Assembly: GCA_030607655.1 (NCBI GenBank)
Contig: JAUWJN010000011.1
Coordinates: 1 to 18,268, forward strand
DNA length: 18,268 nucleotides
Direction: 5' to 3'
Source of the DNA: a bacterium
Lineage (GTDB): Bacteria; Armatimonadota; Zipacnadia; Zipacnadales; Zipacnadaceae
A program made the position numbers and the translations under genes. The notes under the pieces are model-generated. The model did not search any database and was not told the origin of the DNA. It saw only the letters and a list, made by a program, of their open reading frames with translations. This document shows positions 13,331 through 18,268 of this stretch, piece by piece (positions within the stretch are counted from its first letter, which is position 1; each line of letters starts with the position of its first letter).

Positions 13331-15832
13331 TTAGCCCCTCGCAGGCCGGACGTAGTAGCGAAGACCTACACCGTTCAGTACAAAGTCCTCAGCGTGTGTA
13401 GCCTTGATCTGAATGTAGAGCACCGCGAAGGCGTTGGTCTTTTTGCTGGCCCCCCCGCTATAGCTGTAGCCGCTGGGCACCCCGATGACGCCACCATCCT
13501 TCGGCGCGTATGGTGTGGTCGCCCAAGCATTTTGCCCCGCTGTCTCGGAGTAGTCAGCATCATTGTTGATGAAAAGCTTTGGGCGATAAGCTGCCGTGGC
13601 ATAGTCTGTCCAAGGGCCGTCAATCCAGACCTCCAAGGGCACAATCTCAGTGCCAGGCTGGGCCAGTAGCGGCGGCAGCGTTACCTCAATCGGAGCGTGG
13701 TAGTCGGAGAAGGCACTACCCGCGGTCTCCCAGTAGGTGAACTGCTTGCCTGTGTCCCAGACCATAGGAAAGCTGGAGCCGCCGAATCCGGCCACACTGT
13801 ATGCCAAAATATGGCTTTGGTGCCGTCCAAAGTTGAAAGCACGGATGCCGCGTATCGAGGAAACATACAATCGCTCCTGCTGCCAGTGATCAGTTTCAGG
13901 ATTGTAAATGTGTATGACATTGGTGCCAACCCAAAACTCCCCACGATGATAAGCTACGGTCGGCACATCAACACTGGAATCAGGTGGCTGGTAGCCGCCA
14001 GAAGCATAGCCAAACTCTAGGATACGACGGATGCTGCTGCCATTGTAGAACATAATCCCGTCGGAGTCCTGCCAGACAACACCCGGGGGACCCGCTGCTG
14101 CGGCTTCCCGATTGGTGCAGCCGACCTCGCCGGAGACCCGCTCCAGTTCAAACTCGTCGGACTCGTAGCCGAACAGCACCCACACCGAGTTCTCCTTGAA
14201 GATGAGCAGGAAGTTGCGCCAGGGCACCAGCGCCTTAATGTCAGTCTCATCCCCGACGCGGAAATAGTTGACCGACGGCCAGTAGTACGGCTCGTTCAGT
14301 TCAGAGAAGAAGACCACGTTGCGGAGGTTAGTGGTGTCGTAATCCTCATAACTCTGCGAGGAAGAAGCGCAGTTAGCCATAAAGACACGGTTGTTGTGCC
14401 AGGCCAAAATGTCGCCGCGTGGGGGGATAGCATGGTCAAAGATAAGGGGATTAGCTAGTGATGCTTGGAGTGCATCATCTGTGTATGTGGTTGTAGTGTT
14501 GTCTGAGATTTCGGCTAGGAACTGAAAGGATGTCCCGCGAGAACCTTGCGCGACCGCATCAGTGTAGGCCCGATAGAGTTTCCGACTGGTAGTGCCAGTA
14601 GGCCCAGTCAGTATGCCGCCAAGGGTTATATTGCTGTCGGCGGAGGACACCACTATATCGGTAATGTTCGACGACATGCTCTCAAACTCATCGCTGGCGA
14701 ATGTCGTATAGTAGGAATAAGTACCCGCTGGTAATTGGCCGCTACCAATGGTTGCTACCGTCATCGTCAGGGTATCAATGTAGCCGTTTATGGTGTCCGC
14801 CTCAGCACCACCACCGTATGCACAACCTGCATACAGATAACGGTAGGCAGTCCCGTCATAGCCTTTAATGGTCGCTACTTGGGTAGTGTATCCTGCATCG
14901 GAGTAAACCGTGAAAGCATACCTGTTACCCACGCGCTTGAGTTCGGCGTAATAGGTAGTGCTTAAGGACAAAGGGGTAGTAATCCAACTTTCAAGGGCCC
15001 CGTAAGAAATGGTTATTGTGTAGTCAGTTCCTCTTCGTCTTACACCAGCCGCAAACCAATCGGTTGTACCTGAGAAGACACCTACACTGTTTTTGCAACC
15101 CACCATATAAAGGTGAGCACCATCGCCAGACGAAGCTGTTATTTGAAAGTTCCATCGCGCCACAAAGTCAGTTATGACATCTGCACCAAAGTCCTCATAG
15201 GTATAAGCAGTCGAGTTCTTAGGCATAAGAAGAGCAGTTATCCGGTCAGCAGCGACTGTTAGGTAGTCGCCAGCATCAACCTCGGTATAACCTGAAAAAT
15301 CACTACTACCCACAAAGCAAGCGGTCGGAGTGGCAAATCCCACATTCGTCAAGTCCACACCATCCCAACGCTGGGTAGCAGCACTACGATGACCGACCAG
15401 TAGAACGTCCTCACATTGCAGCAGGCCAAAAGGCCCCGAGGTCTGAAGCCCCGTCGCCGCCTCGCTCCAACTCACCCCGTGAAAAACCTCATAAGCGGCT
15501 GCTACCTGTGTGGCTGTAGCATTAGGCCAGTCGGTCTCCAGCTTGTAGAGCTTGCCGTCGTCGTAGAGCGCCAGCATTTGATTGTAGCCGGCAGCTTTGT
15601 ACTCCATCAGAAAGCGCGGCAGGGCGGGCGAGGCTGGCAGGCCGGTCGTCTCAATCTGAAACTGGTCGCGGTGCCAGCGGACGACGCCATCATAACCAAT
15701 CCGCACACCCTCGGCGTCAATCAGTTCGCCCTCGCGCAAGCGACGCGGCAACACCAGGTTGGATAATAGGTTCTGGTACGGGCTCCAGCCCTTGAATCCC
15801 TCAAAGATGATTTCTTCGACGGGCCTAGCCAC
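13331..15832 (-). CDS. Tail nozzle-like beta-propeller protein with inserted lectin-like domain
   Basis: An 833-aa, beta-rich protein. The N terminus (FKGWSPYQNLLSNLVLPRRL, GELIDAEGVRIGYDGVVRWH) and a central block at 470-610 (ILAWHNNRVFMANCAS, NVVFFSELNEPYYWPS, FRVGDETDIKAL, LLIFKENSVWVLFGYES, DGIMFYNGSSIRRI) fit the repeating strands of the podovirus tail nozzle (P22 gp10/T7 gp12 type), a ring through which DNA leaves. Residues about 170-360 form an insert with a laminin-G/concanavalin-like look (FVARWNFQI, TTYYAELKRVGNRYAFTVY), and 361-460 looks like a fibronectin-like sandwich (AGTYSYYTTFASDEFESMSS). The start is GTG at 15830-15832, overlapping the preceding stop by 8 bases. No upstream start fits better. 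The C-terminal 200 residues have no clear family. Confidence 0.75.
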   Translation of the reverse strand: MARPVEEIIFEGFKGWSPYQNLLSNLVLPRRLREGELIDAEGVRIGYDGVVRWHRDQFQIETTGLPASPALPRFLMEYKAAGYNQMLALYDDGKLYKLETDWPNATATQVAAAYEVFHGVSWSEAATGLQTSGPFGLLQCEDVLLVGHRSAATQRWDGVDLTNVGFATPTACFVGSSDFSGYTEVDAGDYLTVAADRITALLMPKNSTAYTYEDFGADVITDFVARWNFQITASSGDGAHLYMVGCKNSVGVFSGTTDWFAAGVRRRGTDYTITISYGALESWITTPLSLSTTYYAELKRVGNRYAFTVYSDAGYTTQVATIKGYDGTAYRYLYAGCAYGGGAEADTINGYIDTLTMTVATIGSGQLPAGTYSYYTTFASDEFESMSSNITDIVVSSADSNITLGGILTGPTGTTSRKLYRAYTDAVAQGSRGTSFQFLAEISDNTTTTYTDDALQASLANPLIFDHAIPPRGDILAWHNNRVFMANCASSSQSYEDYDTTNLRNVVFFSELNEPYYWPSVNYFRVGDETDIKALVPWRNFLLIFKENSVWVLFGYESDEFELERVSGEVGCTNREAAAAGPPGVVWQDSDGIMFYNGSSIRRILEFGYASGGYQPPDSSVDVPTVAYHRGEFWVGTNVIHIYNPETDHWQQERLYVSSIRGIRAFNFGRHQSHILAYSVAGFGGSSFPMVWDTGKQFTYWETAGSAFSDYHAPIEVTLPPLLAQPGTEIVPLEVWIDGPWTDYATAAYRPKLFINNDADYSETAGQNAWATTPYAPKDGGVIGVPSGYSYSGGASKKTNAFAVLYIQIKATHAEDFVLNGVGLRYYVRPARG

Positions 15833-16451
15833 CTGGGTCCACCGCCTTGCCCTCGTGGAGTGGGCCTTCTGGGTAGCGGCTATCTATCACGCCTAGCGCT
15901 TGGTTGTAGCGGGCAAGAACCTCATCTGCCTCCGCCGTGCGCTGGCGCAAGCGCAGACAGGACTCAACGGCAAAGGTCTCAATCAGGTCGAGCAGGTAAG
16001 CATCGTAGACAGGATCAACGCTTGTGGTTATCGTAGTCGGCTCAGCAATATACTGTAGGGCATAGGCCGCGGTCGAGGTCGGCGCACCCACATAGACCGT
16101 ACAGGTGCTACCCCAAATCGTGCAGAATGGTTGTTTGGCTGAAGCTGCCGCTATTCCCCTCATAGCCATAACCTTTGAGACCGGCCAGTATGTGGCATAA
16201 ACTGTTGCCACCGTCAGGGTGCGGAAGCGCATGAAATCAGTCGGGAGCGTGAACGCCGAAGCTGTGAGGCTACCCGTAGCGCTTGACATAATCCCGCGCA
16301 GGGCAGCATCGGGGAGCTTCCAGGCTATGTCAATCTGGCCCTCGTTCAGAGCAGCGAAAACCTCAGCATCAGAGAGTCCGGCGGTAGCCCATTCACCGAG
16401 GCGCTGCCGGACACGAGTTACCATCGCATCGCTTAAATCTCCAGAAGCCAC
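15825..16451 (-). CDS. Head-tail adaptor-like protein 2
   Basis: A 208-aa protein with the adaptor pattern: an N-terminal helix-turn (MVTRVRQRLGEWATAGLSDA then EVFAALNEGQIDIAWKL), a middle beta-part with FTLPTDFMRFRTL and YVGAPTSTAAYALQYIAEP, and a C-terminal helical bundle (AYLLDLIETFAVESCLRLRQ). Such proteins join the portal to the tail in podoviruses. The start is GTG at 16449-16451, with AAAGGGG 10 bases upstream inside the homing endonuclease gene, which it overlaps by 19 bases; an ATG nine codons in (16424) is the alternative. It shares architecture and length with the adaptor-like gene upstream, so they look like distant paralogs. It couples into the nozzle gene. Confidence 0.75.
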   Translation of the reverse strand: MASGDLSDAMVTRVRQRLGEWATAGLSDAEVFAALNEGQIDIAWKLPDAALRGIMSSATGSLTASAFTLPTDFMRFRTLTVATVYATYWPVSKVMAMRGIAAASAKQPFCTIWGSTCTVYVGAPTSTAAYALQYIAEPTTITTSVDPVYDAYLLDLIETFAVESCLRLRQRTAEADEVLARYNQALGVIDSRYPEGPLHEGKAVDPGG

Positions 16452-16969
16452 AGTTGTTCATCCCCTTTAGGGGCAATAATTTCCGTGCTTCCCAATGTCC
16501 CTTGATACTTACGAAGTTCCTTCATTTTCTTCCGATATTCTTCTATCGCTTGGACAAGCCACTCTGGATTTCCGCCTTGGTTTCCACCCTTTGTTGCATT
16601 ATGATAGTAAACCATAGCTGCTTCTCGCCAAAGAATATAATCCCTGCGCTTTTTACTCCTGAGCGGGTGAGCATCAAAGTAATCTATCAGTCCCAGAATA
16701 TCTGCTCTAGCTGCTACAACCCAAGAGACAGTCGGATTAGTACCCGTATCTTTCTGGCTTGGCAAGTATTTGAATGTAACAATCCCCCCAAAGACTTTTT
16801 GTAGCTCAATAACAATAGCAGCGTCGTCGTCTCTTTGCTGTATCTGAAATGTAAACCGAAAACTCGAAGGCTGTTTCTTACATTTGTTAGAGCGAGAGCG
16901 TAATATTAGAAAACAGCCTTCGCCATCAGCGAAACCTGCCAACCAATCACTCTCAGCCAGTTCAGCCAT
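16433..16969 (-). CDS. Free-standing LAGLIDADG homing endonuclease
   Basis: A 178-aa protein whose N terminus contains DWLAGFADGEGCFLI (residues 8-22), the LAGLIDADG helix with its acidic metal-binding residue, followed by the beta-saddle pattern (FRFTFQIQQRDDDAAIVIEL, VFGGIVTFKY, VSWVVAARADILGLIDYFD) and the basic HPLRSKKRRDY segment of these enzymes. One motif only, so it should act as a homodimer cutting a long near-palindromic site. It begins two bases after the stop of adaptor-like gene 1, using AGGTG 7 bases upstream in that gene's end, and overlaps the start of adaptor-like gene 2 by 19 bases. Both flanking genes appear complete, so this is an intergenic insertion and not an intron. 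The region is visibly more A/T-rich than its neighbours, consistent with recent acquisition. Confidence 0.93.
   Translation of the reverse strand: MAELAESDWLAGFADGEGCFLILRSRSNKCKKQPSSFRFTFQIQQRDDDAAIVIELQKVFGGIVTFKYLPSQKDTGTNPTVSWVVAARADILGLIDYFDAHPLRSKKRRDYILWREAAMVYYHNATKGGNQGGNPEWLVQAIEEYRKKMKELRKYQGTLGSTEIIAPKGDEQLWLLEI
16462..16473 (-). promoter_or_regulatory. Small inverted repeat covering the adaptor-2 ribosome-binding site
   Basis: Minus strand CCCC-TAAA-GGGG, a perfect 4-base-pair stem with a 4-base loop; the GGGG arm is the likely Shine-Dalgarno of the GTG-initiated adaptor-like gene 2. Ribosomes finishing the homing endonuclease gene would open it, which would tie adaptor translation to endonuclease translation. 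The stem is short and the role is inference. Confidence 0.35.
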
Positions 16970-16971
16970 TG

Positions 16972-17595
16972 CTAAACACCTGCCAATCGTGTGCGCTTTG
17001 TGCTGTGACGAGTGTACTGGGCACTGGCCGCTATTCTGTCTATGAGTCGTTGGAACATAGCCTCAAACTCAGCCGATTGCGGTAGCTCACCATATTCGAC
17101 ATACGCTAGAATTATGGCATAGTCCACAATCAAGCGGTGATACTCTTTCGGGAAGGTCGGCTCGTCGGCGTCGAGACTTAGAGCAGTCGCCTCAATCGTC
17201 CCGTACATTTTGATTGTATCAGATGCTGTGTCCGGGGCCGGATTCAGATAAATCTGATCACCGTACTGCGCCCACTGTCTGGGTGTGGCATTGGAGGGCC
17301 GATCTTCCCGAAGCCGAAGGTAGTCGTGAAACGGGATGTCATCCAATACAATGTTGCGAGTCTCGGACAAATCGTAGTAGATGACGTGCTCCAGCGACCG
17401 GATCAAACTGTCCACGCTATAGGCAGCAGTTCCAACGGCACTCACTACCGTCTTCTCAGCCTTCGTCCAGCCCAGAGCCGCGTCCACAGCATAGAAACCC
17501 GTCAGAGTGAAAAGCGCAATATCGCCCTCCAGAATGTCCCAGTTGCGCCGGCGAGCCGATAGCTCCAGTGCTGATTTGAGTTCCGCATAGGTCAT
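16972..17595 (-). CDS. Head-tail adaptor-like protein 1
   Basis: A 207-aa protein. The N-terminal helical part MTYAELKSALELSARRRNWD is followed by residues typical of phage adaptors (Tyr-Leu-Asn-Pro-Ala-Pro-Asp in QIYLNPAPDTASDTIKMYG, then FPKEYHRLIVDYAIILAYVE). Such proteins sit below the portal as the first connector ring, though this one could be a tail-completion protein. GGAGG lies 10 bases before the ATG, which overlaps the stop of the preceding gene by 4 (ATGA). It ends immediately before the homing endonuclease. The family resemblance is to connector proteins in general; I cannot name a subfamily. Confidence 0.7.
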   Translation of the reverse strand: MTYAELKSALELSARRRNWDILEGDIALFTLTGFYAVDAALGWTKAEKTVVSAVGTAAYSVDSLIRSLEHVIYYDLSETRNIVLDDIPFHDYLRLREDRPSNATPRQWAQYGDQIYLNPAPDTASDTIKMYGTIEATALSLDADEPTFPKEYHRLIVDYAIILAYVEYGELPQSAEFEAMFQRLIDRIAASAQYTRHSTKRTRLAGV

Positions 17596-17873
17596 TCCAT
17601 CTTCGCCTCCATCCGAATGACGGACTCACGAGTAGCCTTCATATCGGTGGCGATGGTACTAAGCTGTGCTTGGATGCGGGTCATATCTTTCTCGTGGACA
17701 TCGCTCGTCACAAAGGTCTCGTAGGCTTCCTGGCGCGAGATAGCTGAATTAGCTCGCAGTTCCAGAGCTGTCCAGCCGCCCATAAGCAGCACGACAAGCG
17801 CCACCATAGCAATTAGAATACGGATGACCATGCCCCACGGCAGAGACAAAACGCTGTTGTTCTTATGAGGCAT
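17592..17873 (-). CDS. Small membrane protein with C-terminal coiled coil
   Basis: A 93-aa protein from the ATG at 17871-17873, which has AGGAGG 6 bases upstream; longer in-frame starts would overlap the previous gene by up to 41 bases. Residues 15-35 (GMVIRILIAMVALVVLLMGG) make one transmembrane helix, and residues 45-93 form an amphipathic coiled coil (HEKDMTRIQAQLSTIATDMK). The form recalls a spanin-like or haemolysin-XhlA-like phage protein, but here it lies in the head-tail gene cluster well away from the lysis genes and lacks a partner. Function unknown; a membrane-linked virion or superinfection role is speculative. Confidence 0.75.
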   Translation of the reverse strand: MPHKNNSVLSLPWGMVIRILIAMVALVVLLMGGWTALELRANSAISRQEAYETFVTSDVHEKDMTRIQAQLSTIATDMKATRESVIRMEAKME

Positions 17874-17883
17874 ATTCTTCCTC

Positions 17884-18268
17884 CTAGATTGCGTCCTGTG
17901 CTTGCCGGACTCGTCGCGCCCCATCGCTTTCGGCTATGCTTTGTAGCAAGCCGATTGGAGTAACGAAGTGTGGCACGAGCAGATCCAAAGTTGTAGTGTT
18001 GTCAGGATTAGTGTCCCAGTTTGGTGCTACCGAGGCCACCTTTGTCTTGCCAACATAATCCGTAATCATGCGAGCTTGGCCGATGCCAGTGTTGGCTGTT
18101 AGCAGGACGATCATAGCCACATAGTAGTCATCGTAGCCCGACGCTGTAGCAGGGAGGGTTATTGTGCCATTAGCACCCGCCTGGGCAGTTCCTGACATCA
18201 GAATAGGCAGCCGACGAGGATATAGCACAAATGGCGTATCCTTTGAATCGGCAGTAGAGGACTTTAAG
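17884..18268 (-). CDS. Structural protein with virion beta domain, 5-prime partial
   Basis: The frame is open to the last base of the window, giving at least 127 residues, and the true N terminus lies beyond it. A GTG (18228) would give 114 aa but has no clear ribosome-binding site. The core, MSGTAQAGANGTITLPATAS then YDDYYVAMIVLLTANTGIGQ and ARMITDYVGKTKVASVAPNW, matches a repeated beta-sandwich seen in many phage structural proteins, typically with the order GTA-ag-I-LP-YD-Y-I-Tg-G-Q-R-I-DY. The last 40 residues lack this pattern. The gene precedes the small membrane protein by 10 bases. Candidate virion or tail-fibre component; subfamily uncertain. Confidence 0.7.
   Translation of the reverse strand, partial: LKSSTADSKDTPFVLYPRRLPILMSGTAQAGANGTITLPATASGYDDYYVAMIVLLTANTGIGQARMITDYVGKTKVASVAPNWDTNPDNTTTLDLLVPHFVTPIGLLQSIAESDGARRVRQAQDAI

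Noticed and set aside
16433..17595. Group I intron carrying the LAGLIDADG gene within one split adaptor gene
   Set aside because: Each flanking protein is complete in length and architecture, and the endonuclease starts two bases after a stop codon; there is no room for intron core elements.

Overview
The window is a dense, one-directional block of about 26 genes, all on the minus strand. Intergenic gaps are mostly under 20 bases and many stop/start codons overlap (ATGA, TAATG). It reads as part of the genome of an uncultivated short-tailed (podovirus-like) bacteriophage of class Caudoviricetes. The virion genes point there: two adaptor-like head-tail connectors, a beta-propeller tail-nozzle-like protein, and three consecutive genes in the position and style of the T7-type internal/ejection proteins (236, 435 and 1528 aa). 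There is no tape measure, tail-tube or tail-assembly chaperone gene. Strong AGGAGG-type ribosome-binding sites before most genes suggest a bacterial host with canonical initiation. The host itself cannot be named from the sequence; a signal-peptide protein that may be beta-rich and an M15-type lysin would fit a diderm host but do not prove one.

Layout in the direction of transcription (high to low coordinates). (1) 18268-12859, head-tail and tail: a truncated structural protein, a small membrane/coiled-coil protein, adaptor-like protein 1, a free-standing LAGLIDADG homing endonuclease, adaptor-like protein 2, an 833-aa tail nozzle with an inserted lectin-like domain, and a small candidate tail-fibre protein. 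(2) 12845-6231, ejection apparatus: a Gly/Gln-rich gp14-like protein, a Gln-rich coiled-coil protein, and a 1528-aa protein ending in an NlpC/P60- or CHAP-type thiol peptidase. (3) 6218-3606, lysis and accessory genes: a holin-like protein, two small unknown proteins, an exported protein, a terminator-like hairpin, a YkgJ-type CxxCxxCC protein, a small helical protein, and an M15 peptidase endolysin that begins deep inside the preceding gene. (4) 3616-1, small metal-binding proteins and DNA metabolism: two Cys-rich proteins, an ERCC4/XPF-type nuclease with a helix-hairpin-helix, several small unknown proteins (two under 60 aa, at 1759-1938 and 1586-1762), a membrane-anchored protein, and the N-terminal part of an SMC/SbcC-like ATPase cut by the window edge.

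The genes make sense together as late functions (assembly, DNA delivery through the envelope, lysis) running into DNA-processing genes on the same strand. The only convincing transcription signal is the hairpin plus T-run near 4907-4945, between the exported protein and the YkgJ-like gene. The most interesting points are the homing endonuclease between two adaptor paralogs, the peptidase-tipped ejection protein, the 187-base overprint at the endolysin start, the terminator/anti-Shine-Dalgarno structure, and the nuclease whose catalytic motif reads QRK instead of ERK. No tRNA, CRISPR array, insertion sequence or plus-strand gene was found. No stretch above 300 bases lacks a gene.
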